Below are positions 34,532 through 45,918 of a stretch of 64,000 nt of DNA, piece after piece; the stretch's first letter is position 1, and each line of letters opens with the position of its first letter. The stretch is from Toxorhynchites rutilus septentrionalis. Its lineage: Eukaryota; Arthropoda; Insecta; Diptera; Culicidae. The position numbers and the translations under genes were made by a program. The stretch spans positions 12,671,929 to 12,735,928 of the forward strand of contig NC_073744.1 of the NCBI RefSeq assembly GCF_029784135.1, given 5' to 3'. The notes under the pieces were generated by a model that did not search any database, was not told the DNA's origin, and was given only the letters and a program-made list of their open reading frames with translations.

Positions 34532-35571
34532 TATATTCAAGTAGATTATTGCTAACTTACTTTCACGTGTACTTTTCCTAAATTGCTATATAATTGTTTG
34601 AAAAATGTTGCTTTTTTTCGTCTCGAATAGTCTCCGATACAAAGGACATTGTGTACTATAAGCTGGATGATTTCCATCCAAATTCAATTTTTGTTCTTTA
34701 TTTACTTTACAACAATCGATGCATTTCCATTGGGTTGATGAGCACTAAGATGTTTTATGTTTCTCAGTACATCTAGAACATATTTGTTCTTTGTTGCAAA
34801 CTTTACTCTTATGTCCATATTCTCCACATTTTAAACAACGTAAAATATGAAAGGCCTCAACCACGGTACATCTATCCCACCCGATGCATACTTTTTGAAC
34901 AGTCATCAGGTTGACGTCAGTATCATAGTCAACTTCAATGACTGAATTATATTTGCTATACTTCAAGCGTGGATTTTCATATTCTACAACAACTTTAACA
35001 TCCTCCATCGAAATGTTTTCATGTTTACTCTTCAAATAATCAATGAAAATATCAGAAGAATATCGATCGCTCATTCCAATAATTTTCAATCTTGGCTTCA
35101 AAGAAAACATGAAAATGTTTTTGTTAGAAAACCTTTTGCCCTTTGAAAGTGCCCATCTTCCGATAAATGGAAAACTTGTTGGAATTTGCAAAAAATATGT
35201 TTCCAGAAAAATTAATTTCAATTATTAAAATTTTGTTCAGCGATATTGTTTACTTTAGTTTTTTGGTATTTATTTATGAAAAAACAATTCCCTACATTTG
35301 ATTCAGTCAAAATTTTGTAGGTATCATACTTTTTAAGTTATATTTTTTTGTAAAAAAATAAGAGAAAATTGTTGACCCTTTCAAAAAGTAGTCAAATTAT
35401 TTTTTGAAGATTTTAAGTATGCAAAGTTGTCTAAATGACCCACGTCTCACTGCTTTCTGAGATGGTGCTGTCAACTCCCAAGACGAGTTGGCATGAAATT
35501 CGTCGTCTTCTAAATATTGAACCTATTTACCTAATCACTTATTTGAACCGTTTTTTTTTTAATTTTCACAG

Positions 35572-35663
35572 ATCACAACCACAAGCCAGAACCAGCACGA
35601 GTGTCTAGTGCCAAAAGAAACGGGAAAATAGTTTTTCGCACTTTCGCCTCATTGAGAAGATGA
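35572..35663 (+). CDS. mod(mdg4): FLYWCH cassette F6, terminal exon with the HNH
   Basis: The acceptor TTTTCACAG ends at 35571. Phase-1 joining to base 30630 makes GAT and gives DHNHKPEPARVSSAKRNGKI to TGA at 35661-35663. This supplies the missing HxH of the F6 zinc finger and a basic tail. AATAAA is at 35714-35719. The tail of F6 is 114 residues in all. Confidence 0.75.
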
Positions 35664-35867
35664 TCAATCGGAGGATTTATTTTTATTCATCATTTCAAGG
35701 ATTCAGAAAAAATAATAAAACACCACATTGGAAGTGATCATTGCTGATTCAAACAACACGTTGTTCCACGTGAACTTTTAATAAATTAGGCGAAAGAAAC
35801 GAAACAATCTTACACTGCACCGCTATCTTGAAAATGATCTAATCGGTGTAAATTTCCTCTTTTGCAG

Positions 35868-36269
35868 CAGCAAATACCGTCGTCGAACTGGATGACGACG
35901 AAGAGGATGATGTTCCGATTCAATCGAGAGAGGTTTTCTTCACCGTCGGCCAGCGAGGTTGCATTTTGTTACACGTCGATGGATACAAGTATGTGAAGAA
36001 TCGGAAGAGTGCCACCAAAACGTATTGGATCTGTGCTAAGAAGGTATTTTCTGGGGACTTTGATGGTTCGTTTCATGTTTGCAAAGTATTTTCGCTTTCA
36101 GGGCAGCACGGCGTGCAGAGCAAGGGTCATCACATCGTCGAGCACAGAGAACGAAAAGCTACCGAAGGTTATTCAGCGCAGTGGAACCCATAGCCACGGA
36201 GTGCACGTTGAGCGTCGACCCCGCAACAGCATACCGAAATTCAACGAAGAACCGTTGGGAAGATGTTGA
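35868..36269 (+). CDS. mod(mdg4): FLYWCH cassette F7, finger split between its cysteines
   Basis: Exons are 35868-36043 and 36102-36269. The first acceptor is CAGCAG, a tandem NAGNAG site (exon may start 35868 or 35871, both in phase). An acidic lead (LDDDEEDD) is followed by HVDGYKYV and YWICAKK. The intron (GTATTT donor, 58 bases, CTTTCAG acceptor, phase 0) sits between the two zinc cysteines. Exon 2 continues GSTACRARV and ends the finger with THSHGV, so HSH replaces HNH. The tail adds 113 residues. AATAAA is at 36272-36277. Confidence 0.77.
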
Positions 36270-36385
36270 ATAATAAAATGATTTATGTCAAAAAAAAAAT
36301 GTTTCGCCTGAAAATTGTGTTCATTTCAATTTATGATTTTTGGCTTGGCATATTAAACTTATATATTTACTTTTCCGCTTTCTAG

Positions 36386-36786
36386 ATGAAGAGGAGAACA
36401 TGGACCAAATGTACTACATCACTGAGCTCATTGGACCCAATGTTATGGGAGAAAAACTGGACAAAAAACCTAAGATGAAACCAGTGAGATCCTATGGCGC
36501 ATCCATTGCTCGATCGCTGAACTACCAACAACAACTACAGCTGCAACAGGACAGGAAAAATGAATCAAACTCGGAAAATTTTCGACCGAAACTCACTTAC
36601 ACAAGTGGTCGTGGAAACAACGTGCTAATTTATGATGGTCATCGATACATTAAGAACAACTCACATAGTGGTAAAATATACTGGAAGTGCACCAAGTGGC
36701 ATAATGGATGCAAGGCGCGCGCTATCACCAACGAACTGACACCGGACGTGTGTTTGCTCAAAAACACCCACAACCACGATCTCTGA
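36386..36786 (+). CDS. mod(mdg4): FLYWCH cassette F8
   Basis: A single exon after the acceptor CTTTCTAG (ending 36385), 132 codons to TGA. An acidic start and a Gln-rich linker (LNYQQQLQLQQ) lead to a FLYWCH finger with VLIYDGHRYIKN, YWKC, Cx6C, CKARA and HNHDL directly at the C-terminus. AATAAA is at 36851-36856. Spacing between the cysteines is one residue shorter than in most of its neighbours. Confidence 0.8.
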
Positions 36787-36950
36787 ACTCTACAATCTTG
36801 TCTTTCCAGCGCTACAATACAACCGTCTGTGTGTGCGATTAGAAACATTAAATAAATAAACAATTCCTAAAGAGTCTTTCCCTTTAATTACTTGCTCACG
36901 TAGGCCACCCTCAAGCATTTCATTCTCTAACCTAGTGTTTGTATTTTTAG

Positions 36951-37411
36951 CTCCGCTGACGGCCGCCCTCCTGCATCAATTTCAATCGCAGCCCCTTCTT
37001 GGGCCACCGCCCCACTTCAGCTTCAAGGCATCGCAGCGGAGCGGCCGGCATCTGCTCGTCGTGAACGGGGTGACCTTCTTCCGGAACCGGCACCGGAACC
37101 ACAAACAGTACTGGAAGTGCAACCAGTACTACAAAAGCAAATGTCCCTGTATCGTGGTGATAGATGAAATCAACTCGCGCATGAATCTGAAACATTTTCA
37201 CAACCACGAGATCGCGAGCGCAAGTCTTCCCAGCGTGGCGGCAGCTTCCTCGTTGATCGCCGCGGGAACTCTTCTCAACGAGAGCCTTCTCGGAGGCGGC
37301 ACGAGCGCGAGCGCACACTCGGGTTCGACGCTGATGCGAGCCTCGGACACGGCTGCCCCCACGTTTGCCCAAACTGTACAGTCGAGAGTATTTTTGAACA
37401 AAAGAGAATAA
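36951..37411 (+). CDS. mod(mdg4): FLYWCH cassette F9 with long Ser/Ala tail
   Basis: The acceptor GTATTTTTAG ends at 36950; the exon opens CT plus CCG and runs 152 codons. A Pro-rich lead is followed by HLLVVNGVTFFRN, QYWKC, Cx7C, CPCIV and HFHNHEI. Some 60 residues rich in Ser, Ala and Gly follow. The sequence is far more GC-rich than its surroundings. The TAA stop overlaps AATAAA (37407-37412). Confidence 0.8.
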
Positions 37412-37538
37412 AATGTGTTTGAATGTTAGTTGGCCGACTGTTGTAGTGGAATGATTTTTACTTCAAACTTTACACTTCCTCAACAGAAGCGATAGTATAG
37501 AATTACAATTAATAACATACATTTTATCGTTTTTGCAG

Positions 37539-37858
37539 AGGGTAAGGCAGGAGATAATTTCTGTCACTTTTTGATCTCGAAATCCGAGATGGAACAGGCC
37601 CAATTTGGTTTATCGCAGAGAGGAGCGAAGAAGCTGATGTACTACGGCTATGAGTATGTCAAGGATCGAGACTTTACTGACTCAACAAATTGGCGTTGCT
37701 CGCTGTTTCGCAGACACAAATGCCGGGCTCGAGCTATCACGAAGGACGTTAAAGGCGTCACCTACGTGAGGCTCACCAATGACGCCCACAATCACGACAT
37801 ACGTGAATATCGCAAAGCACCCATTCTGATGCTCAAACAAGATGAACAAATAAAGTGA
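37539..37858 (+). CDS. mod(mdg4): FLYWCH cassette F10
   Basis: The acceptor TTTTTGCAG ends at 37538, in the shared phase; 105 codons to TGA. The finger reads [16 protein letters not shown], Cx7C, CRARAI and AHNHDI, with Asn-Trp in place of the usual Tyr-Trp. AATAAA overlaps the last codons (37849-37854). F11, 108 bases downstream, is its sister, so these arose by tandem duplication. Confidence 0.8.
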
Positions 37859-37965
37859 ACTATTTGCTGTGATTCGTTATTTTCGTACCAAATGTCTTCG
37901 TACTAATTGATCCAAACCGTATCCTCATATCTTTCTTTTACTGACACCATTTCTCTTCTCCGCAG

Positions 37966-38267
37966 GTATTTTTGAGCCCGCCGTGTTTGGCACCACTCGT
38001 CGTGGCCAGCAGAAGCTTCTACACGGCGGACATGCTTACACGAAAGATCGTCAATCTTCGAGAACGTGCAATTGGAAGTGTTCTCTGTTCACCCGGTACA
38101 AGTGCAAAGCTCGAGCCGTCACGCGGGAGATCAACGGCATGGTGTACGTAAAAGTGACCAACACGCTCCACTTCCACCCACCCGAACAATACAAGAAAAG
38201 CTTCCGCCGGATGAGTAGTAACATTCCTATGACCGTCGACATAAAACCATTCGTCTCGCATTGCTAA
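37966..38267 (+). CDS. mod(mdg4): FLYWCH cassette F11
   Basis: The acceptor TCTCCGCAG ends at 37965; it opens GT plus ATT, 99 codons to TAA. The finger reads [16 protein letters not shown], Cx7C, CKARAV and LHFHPPEQ. It shares with F10 the NW-C-SLF core and the VTYVKVTN-type strand, but the terminal HxH is HFH. A polyadenylation signal lies near 38343. Confidence 0.8.
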
Positions 38268-38456
38268 GCTAAGTATGGAACGGAACGATATCGTGCATCA
38301 GCGAGTATATTTCTGTGTAAACCCTAAAGCCTTTGTTTGAGAAAATAAATTATCTACCGACAATGATAAGTTATTAAAGATTTGATAGACTGCATTTGAA
38401 TTGACGGTTTTCCTAGAAGCGTTTCGCAAATAATGAAGCCTTTGATACTATTTCAG

Positions 38457-38512
38457 ATGAGAAGCGGTTGGTTTACGGAAACTATTACTTCAGCTACACA
38501 ATAAACATTTGA
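38457..38512 (+). pseudogene. Truncated FLYWCH cassette F12
   Basis: A good acceptor (CTATTTCAG, ending 38456) in the shared phase opens a 17-codon frame, EKRLVYGNYYFSYT, ending in TGA at 38510-38512. This is the first strand of a FLYWCH finger with the rest missing. It could still be spliced in and would give a fingerless tail. Found by comparing with the LxYxGxYY start of its neighbours. Confidence 0.6.
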
Positions 38513-40919
38513 CAATCGGGTGACTTGCTAGCTAGGGCAGTCTCAGCGGACAGGACTACGTGGAACATATCGCATAATATTTGCATAACATTGAACTTAC
38601 TGATCGGAAGGTGGCGGTTGCTGAAGAAGATGGTCCGGAAAACAACTCAGGTAGGTGAGGAGTTGAACAAAGGACTATCCAGAAAGTACCAAACGTGAGC
38701 GAGGCTTATGAGACAGAAGGAAAAAGAGATAAAGCCGCGCTAGCCAAAAACGTTTGTTGCCTTCACGATAGCCCTCGTTCATCGTTCAAAAAGTTAGTAA
38801 GATGACATAGAGATGCTCAGCCCTATTCCGTATTCCGACGGATTTTCATTTCGCATTATAACTCAAAAACTATAATACCTACAAAATTCTAATCGAAGGA
38901 TGGGATGTAGAAAATTATTTCATAAAAAATACCACTTTTTTTAATTTCACTGAAAAAATTTTTTTTTTATTCATTTAAAAAATAGAAACTCATTTTTCTC
39001 AAAAACGTATGTTTTAAATTCTAAAAAAATGTATGTATAGCCCATACAACTCTCAACAAGTAGTCCATACATCGGAAGATGGGCACTTTTACAGTTAGAT
39101 GGGCACAGAAAAAAGTTAGCAGAGCATGTGAATCATGAAAATTTATACATAAAAATGTTACGAGATAAACATCAAAAGTAATTTTTCGAACAAAATGAAA
39201 ATGTTATTGTTCGAAAAATTTTTTCCAAGTAAAAAGCCCATCTTCCGATGTATGAGTGACTCGTTGGAAATTGTATGGGCTATTCATGTCTATTTTTTTG
39301 TCAGAATTTCAATAAAAACATGTTTTCGAGAAAAATGAATTTTAATTTTCAAATTTTTTTTTCAATGAATTTTTTTCAAAATTTTGTTTGATATTTTTCA
39401 TGAAAATATAAATAATTTCCTACATTTCATTCTTTGACTAAAATTTTGCAGGTCTGATAGATTTTGTGTGAGAAACTTATTACAATTTTGAATTTTTTCC
39501 AACATTTTTTGACATCTTTTTCATGTTTTATTTGAAAAATTGCTATTAATAACATTTTCACGTGTAAACTATCGTGCTTTACATGTTCTGAAAACTTTTT
39601 TCTATTGAGAAACATGGCCAGAGCATGTCAAATGCGAGAATTTAAACTAGAGATGAAAAGAAACTTAAGCTCAAACTCTTCTTTTCGTTCGATGTTAAGT
39701 TTGGCCATAATCAATCCGTCAATCGTATATTGACTCATTTAAACGATCCTATGACTAAACCGATTATGCTGTTCCTAAACTTTGTTCTACTGCTCATCAA
39801 TAACGTCAATTCACTTTTCAATCAGAATATTAATATAACTTGAGTAATATATTTTTGGAGAACTACGAGCAACGATTCGCTGATGTTGAGCTTGATGTGA
39901 AATATTTTTAAGACTTTCTTAAGAAGCCTGAGGATGTTTACGCTGGTATCGATGCAGAAGAAGCTAAAAAAGGATTGGATACAGCTAGGAAGCTAACCTA
40001 AAAATCGATTTGTCTTGACTTCTATATTGAACTCGTGAAACAGATTTTAAAACGATTTGATTTCAGTGATCCGGTTATCAAAACTGCGGCCTTGATAAAC
40101 CCTCAAAATTTTGTGAACCTACCAAACCTTAATGATTTGATGCGCCAATTTCCTCAATTCGTAGGAGCAGGTAATTGACAAAACTTGGATAACTAATTCA
40201 GGCTACGCAAGTAGAATCTTATGGGGCAAAAATTAAGTGACTCAAATATCACTTGGTCCCAGTTGTTGGATGTCTGAGATCGTTTGTAAGACACTTTTTA
40301 ATAACATACATCCGCGTTTGTCGAGCCAATATTTTCGCTTCGCAATGCCAACAAAACAAAGTCCGGAAATCGCTCGGCACCTACAATTATAGACTCTATT
40401 TTGAAACTCGAAGAACTATGTATCGGTTCAAGGCGTAGCTTCGATAATGAAATTGACAAAAAACTGAAGGCAAAGATAAACAAATCATGTATAAACACCA
40501 TACAAGTCAGAGTGTTGACACACATAAGAAAGAATTTGTAGTAAACTGTACTTTATTTTCTGGTAAAATCTAAGTGTTCAGACAAATCATAATTCAGAAA
40601 AATGGATGGTTAAATTTAAAGATCTATCTATTTCATGCGCGTGCAGATTCCAGACTGATTAATTCTGCTATTTCAATCTTCTGAATAACTTGGCTTGAGA
40701 CATTATTCTCCTGTTGATAAAGAGAAAATAACTTTTTTTCTTATCTAGATTGGTTTTAGATCAAGAGCAGATCGATCGGGTTTTTCGAAATAATGGAAAA
40801 ACTTTCTTTTCGGCTAATTTTCTCCTTAAATTTTTCAATACAGATTTTTTTTTTTGCTTAAGATAGATATATGGATTTTTTCAGAAAACTTTACAGAATT
40901 AAATGTGGTGACCCTGCGT

Positions 40920-41060
40920 TCGAGTAATAATTTCGCTTTCCCTATTCTGAACGTTTTGCCCATTTGATGTTCGAAGAGAAACAGATCGAACGAAATATAG
41001 AATGGAATTTTATCAAGTCGTTCGAAATGTTTGTCGATCGAAAATCAGAATAGGGGTGAT
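40920..41060. repeat. Palindromic short MITE copy
   Basis: It shares CCCTATTCTGAACGTTTTG, TTCGAAGAGAAACAGA and CAGAATAGGGGT with the better copy at 51337-51531. The left end is degraded. No coding. Confidence 0.6.
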
Positions 41061-42582
41061 TATCTTTGACGCTCTCCTAAACGTAACGTAAATGAAGCTC
41101 AATGCCGTCAACGCGAATTTGGAAAACGATACGGTTTGAAACAAAAGTTAGCTATAGATAGATTTACTCACGTGAAAATAGATGTAAACGGGTGAGAACT
41201 CGAATTTCAAAAAGTTACCCCAAAAAATGTTCACCACATCGAAAAAACACCCTATGTAAAATATCAGCTCAATGGCACTTAAGCGAGAGTGGCGCAAAGT
41301 GGTCAAAGTTTGAGTTTTTTTGAAAACCGAAAAACCACCCATGGGGGAGTAAAGGAAATCTGGGTTTTCGAATAAAAATGTTTGTCGAGATCTACTGTCA
41401 TCTCGAAATTTTTTTTTGTCAAAAATCGAATTTTCAGACGAAAAAATGACCAAGTGCCAAAAAGTCAATTTTTGACAATTTTTTTTTACGAGATATCAGT
41501 AAATCTCGACTTTGCGTACGATTTCCTTTACCTCCCCACTTTGGCGATTTTTCGATTTTCGGAAAACAAAAATATTTGAGATCTGCGACAATAGTAAATG
41601 AAGTCAGAATGAGCTAATATTTTGCATAGGGCATTTTATCGTGCAAATCATCATGTAGCAGGGAGTCTCGTATGAAAAATCGATATGACGATTTTCGTTG
41701 GCACCCAAAACCATGTTTTTACCGTATTCCGAAAAAACTCAGAGTGTCTCAGTGTTGATTTTCGCAAAAAAAAAAAATTTTTTCTAGATGATGTTTCACG
41801 CAATTTGAAGACATTTAGCATCATGTTTTCGTAATTGTTGATTGTATTTGCTTTTTATTGGTTTAATGGCTTTGGACTAGAGGGCGCTATTTTTATATTT
41901 TTTCTTGAAAGCTGACAATTTTTTACATAACATATCAAAGAATCGTAGATGTGATTTTTATCGTTTTTAGGTTGATCGAAGTTACCCAAATTTTTCCCCC
42001 TCTTCCAAAAAAGCCTTTTTTGAAAAAATGATCGAAATATGAAATTGAAGCCAATGATCTAGTGTTCTTCGAAAAAACAATACACTTGAGAAAAATTTGG
42101 ATTTTTGATTTCGTAATTATTGATTGTGTCAGTTTTTCATAGTTTCATCGGTTAAAGGTAAAGGGCGCTATATTTTTTATATTTTTTTCTTGAAAACTGA
42201 GGCTATTTACATAGCATATTCAAAAATTAAAGATGTGTCTTTTTTCGTTTTTGAGTTATGATTTTTTAAAATTTAACTTGTTTTCAGTCTTCGTTCAATA
42301 TTCCTATTTTTAGATATATGCGAGTAGAATCCAATATTTTCGCAATAGAGATATTTTTTTTAAAAAAAACCCTAGCTCATTGGTTATAATTTTATTATCT
42401 GAATCGGTCCAGTTATGAACCGATTATGAATTTTTGAAAAAATCATTTTTAGAAAAAAACTTTGGAAAATCATAACTTAAAAACGAAAAAAATCACATCT
42501 CCGATTCTCGGATATGTAATGCAGAAAAATCACAGCTTTCAAGAAAAAATGGGTGGGTTATATCTATGATATAACCGCAAGG

Positions 42583-43588
42583 TTGACGTGAGACTACCTT
42601 ATCGTAGCAATCATTCGTTTGTATTAATTGATTTTTTGATAGAATGAAACAATTCCCGAATTCGATTGAATTCAATATATTTGCTTTGTGAGTAAAAATT
42701 GCATATAAGGTCAATTCATGCATTTTGATAGATTATGTTCTTCGTTACAAGTAAATTTAATAACAGTCTTTTTACGTTTGGTATGATACCTAGGACAAAA
42801 TATGTGAACGGAAGAACCATCAAACGATTATTTTATTTTACGTTTCCTTCTGAAGTTTGCATCTCTCAAGTGTACGTTTTTCTCGAATCGTGAATTTGCT
42901 TGATTTGATGAACTTCAGGCACTTGCACAAAGACAAGCGAGTACAAAAGTACTCGCAGTTTGCATTTATTTGCTGAGCCGATTTCCCCAGACATCTTGGT
43001 TTTGAAGTCTGTGTTAGGGGCAAACACATTTCAGTCGGAACAAAAATGCCCCCGACTTGCACGAATTTGCAATGCCAATTTCCTCAGACACCTTGTTTCT
43101 AAAGTCTGTGTTGGGGAAACACATTTCAGTCGGAACAAAAATACCTCCGACTTTCATGTATTTGCAATGCCGATTTCCCCACGCTCCATGGATTAGAAAT
43201 CTGTGTTAGGGAAACACATTTCAGTCGAAACAAAAATACCCCTGACTTTCATGTATTTGCAATGCCGATCTCTCCAACGCTGCTTGGTTTTGAAGTCTGT
43301 GTTAGGGAAACTGTAGATCGGGCCAATCAAAATGAGGCAGTTAGGGCGTTTATATAACGCTTAACATTTTACAGTTGTTCAATTGTTTATCTAATGAAAA
43401 ATAACATTTAATTAATTGCGATAGAAGCATAGAAATATTCCCTATCAATTGATGCAAACAACTTTCCGATCCAGTAAGAAATGTTCGAGTTATAAGCATT
43501 CGGAATCTTTAATTTTTTCCTGCATATTCTGTGTTTAGGTTTTCATTCTACCCCCCATATACTCCGGTTAGACGTAGTCCCACGTCAA
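42583..43588. repeat. About 1 kb segment bounded by inverted TTGACGTGNGACTAC ends
   Basis: The left motif (TTGACGTGAGACTAC) and right motif (reverse complement TTGACGTGGGACTAC) face each other. The left 150 bases match 6570-6740. A 96-bp tandem repeat lies inside. It could be one composite MITE-like element or two solo ends of the same family. Confidence 0.5.
42960..43315. repeat. Tandem repeat, 96-97 bp unit, about 3.5 copies
   Basis: The words AAGTCTGTGTTAGGG, CACATTTCAGTCGGAAC and ATTTGCAATGCCGATTTCC recur with a spacing of 96-97 bases (aligned positions 43005, 43102, 43197, 43293). The same unit appears in the opposite orientation, about two copies, at 53385-53590. No coding. Confidence 0.75.
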
Positions 43589-43899
43589 AACATATTATAA
43601 AATAAAGCGCCTTCTAGTCCAAAGCCATGAAAACAACAAAGAAAAGAGAAAAACAATCAATAATTACAAAAACAAAATCAATTTTTGTAAAAGTTTAGTA
43701 TTTTTTCTGAAAAATCTAAAAAAAATCTAACTAATTGTCTTTAATTTAATTTTTTAATTTTGATATGCCGATCATCTGAAACGGGTCTAATATTTTGCGA
43801 TAAAGAACAAATATACCACTTTTAACGAAAATCTGAGAACCACTATATCGGCTTGACATGCAATGGCTGTATAACTACATTGGATGGAATAAATTAAGC

Positions 43900-44322
43900 A
43901 TATGTAAGCGTTAGTGAATTTCTCACTGGTGAGAAATCACTAAAGTTGGCCGCAGTTCTACTTCAGGTGAATAAGTTCACCGAAAAACAGTGAGACGACT
44001 CATTCTCTTTTTTTTTCACTCGTACTACTAGGCAATTGAATGTGTTTGCTGTCAGCAGATGTAAACAATGCTCATTTTTAAATCTAAAAATGTTTATTAA
44101 TTTGCTTCTGCCATCGATGGTCAACTCATTGCCATGACCGATAATAGTGAGTTTCGAAAAAATATGCATATGTAAACGACTCGTACATTTATCATAACTT
44201 CAAATTGCATGAAGGAATTCATGGATATATTCATTATATAAATTCGCGCTAGTAGAGACGGCGATTTCTATAAATCTGATCATATTTCTTCACATGAATA
44301 TATCACTAGTCTAAATCCACCG
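43900..44322. mobile_element. MITE family A, third copy (left end degraded)
   Basis: It shares TTTCTCACTGGTGAGAAATC, the CAGTTCTACTTCAGGTGAAT block and the right terminus (TCTAAATCCACCG followed by TTA) with 26686-27008. The middle contains extra sequence. The left end could not be placed precisely. Confidence 0.6.
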
Positions 44323-44893
44323 TTAGATGGCCATGAAATTTTGACATATTCGGGACATCGAAGCTGAGTCGAAGTGGCTGTCAACAGTTTATATGAAGCA
44401 AAAATAAACAAAACGCATAGCAAAAAGTGGTGGATTTTAACAAGTACCCTTAGAAAAATCCTCGGTCGAAAACTACTAAATACATTTGGTAATGCAAAAT
44501 TAGTAGAATGTACAAATTTTTTGTACATATTGTCAACAAACCCACATCCCTACCAGAGATTAGTATATTTTACTCGTTAACATTAGTAAGCTTGGATATT
44601 GTCATATCTGAAAATTGGTGAGAAAAGCGCGTATTAACCATTTTCATTGTTCCCATAAGGCAATACGGAGGTATAATAAGGATATAATTCTGATACGTGC
44701 ATTTTCGGCGAGAAAATGTAGCCGATATTGGGCTTCCGAATCATGGTTCTGCTTGACATATGTGTTTATTAGTACGGTCGAAAATGACTATAGATTGGAA
44801 GTATTTACCAAAAAATTCGTTATATTTACTAATTATTTCTCTCAGTGTAGTTTCACAAAAGTAATGAATTTAATTCTGATGATGGTAAGCGTT

Positions 44894-45918
44894 AAGGTGA
44901 AGGTGGAAGCTAGCCATTATAGTAGTATAGGTAAACCCACGTGTAAAAATGGGGTAATAGTGTTTGTGAGAGAAGAGCAAAGCACACGTAAATAGATTAA
45001 TTCATTAATTCACTTATCAGACTGTGTGGCGCTTCATTGACACGAGTCTTTGAATACATTTGAAAAAATAAAACAATTCAATACTAAAGTAAAATGGATG
45101 AACGATATGTTCCGATGAACAATTGCAAATATAAATATTAGAGAAGGTGCATTTGCATATGAATTAAAATTCTGATTATACGCGAGCGTAACACAAGCAA
45201 ATTTATAACACATGCAAATTGGGGTTCTTTTGGTATTAACAAGTTCCTCCGCATAGTAACTCGATGTTGATAATTCCTTAATATTTTCCTTCGTTGATAG
45301 TATTGGCCTTCTCTTCGTTGGCCGAGGCATTTTGATTGAATGTAATACTTCTCCGTTTACTGTTTTTGAAAGCATAGGCAGCCGTGGCAATGTTCCGAGC
45401 TCTGCAATATAATTTTCTTACCCAATGTTTAAGTTGCTAAAACTTACATTATAGACCTATTAAACGTAAAAATAATAATTGTATTGATATCAACACAATT
45501 TTATTCTATTGATTTTCATGACATGAAACGCTATGACTCAGGAATAACATTTTATTGAGTGGTTTTTATAGCTGTTTCGATGATGTTGTCTGGCATCAGT
45601 GTCGAAAAAATAACGATGCTTTCACCAATACAAACAAAACCATTGCCGAAGATTGAAAAACGAAAATTTAACTTTCAGAGCACTTGCTCGAGTTTTCCGA
45701 CGTTTTTCACTATACAGTGCGACAGCAGATGAAAATTTAACATCTTGTGAGTAATCGATTAGAATTTGGTTGATATTAATTGATGGGAAGTGTGCGAAAA
45801 CGATCATTTTCTTCACACTGTTTCGCAAGATTATTGATTTTCGGGCGAGGGGTGAGGGAGATGAAAGAAATGAGCGCCATTGTGGCAACCATTTGTGGCT
45901 AGCTTCCACCTTCACCTT
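44894..45918. repeat. Perfect 23 bp inverted repeat, 1 kb apart
   Basis: AAGGTGAAGGTGGAAGCTAG (44894-44913, match continues to 44916) is the exact reverse complement of 45896-45918. The interior has only short frames without recognised domains. The arms may be the ends of a non-autonomous element; the target duplication is not evident. Confidence 0.5.

Larger units (their letters stand above)
31995..35225 (-). mobile_element. Antisense LINE: zinc-knuckle ORF1, endonuclease, RT; split by ITmD37E
   Basis: On the minus strand, 35221-34745 codes a gag-like ORF1 with CLKCGEYGHKSKVC and CSRC. Then AGLSTNYAERRLL and AETHI of an endonuclease lie at 33265-33000. RT pieces follow at 32632-32402 (KKSAGTDNVNANVIQ, LVIPIPKVNGT) and 32203-32000 (LKRIGIVGMAYKWF, GVPQGSIL). 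Parts are missing and the frame is broken. A transposon at 33268-34531 interrupts the endonuclease start. The layout suggests an I- or Jockey-type element. Confidence 0.72.
30646..35504. mobile_element. 4.9 kb element with terminal inverted repeats, splitting F6
   Basis: The left end (GACGAATTTCATGCCAACTC) and right end (reversed: the same 20 bases) are inverted, matching on through CAGCACCAT for about 100 bases with gaps. They are the same ends as the element at 24376-28843. The interior differs: it holds LINE fragments and an ITmD37E transposon. The left end lies 15 bases after the F6 donor and the right end 67 bases before its next exon, so the original intron was about 80 bases. A target duplication is not clear. 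Confidence 0.65.

Noticed and set aside
34745..35221. Zinc-knuckle protein as a viral or retroviral gag insertion
   Set aside because: It is followed on the same strand by LINE-type endonuclease and reverse transcriptase, with no protease, integrase or LTRs; it is ORF1 of a non-LTR element.
39880..40300. Possible hAT-type transposase remnant
   Set aside because: Only a few residues resemble such proteins and the frame is broken throughout; not enough for a call.
43000..43300. CRISPR-like spacing of a repeated unit
   Set aside because: The whole 96-bp unit is repeated, without unique spacers, and the genome is eukaryotic; it is an ordinary tandem repeat.
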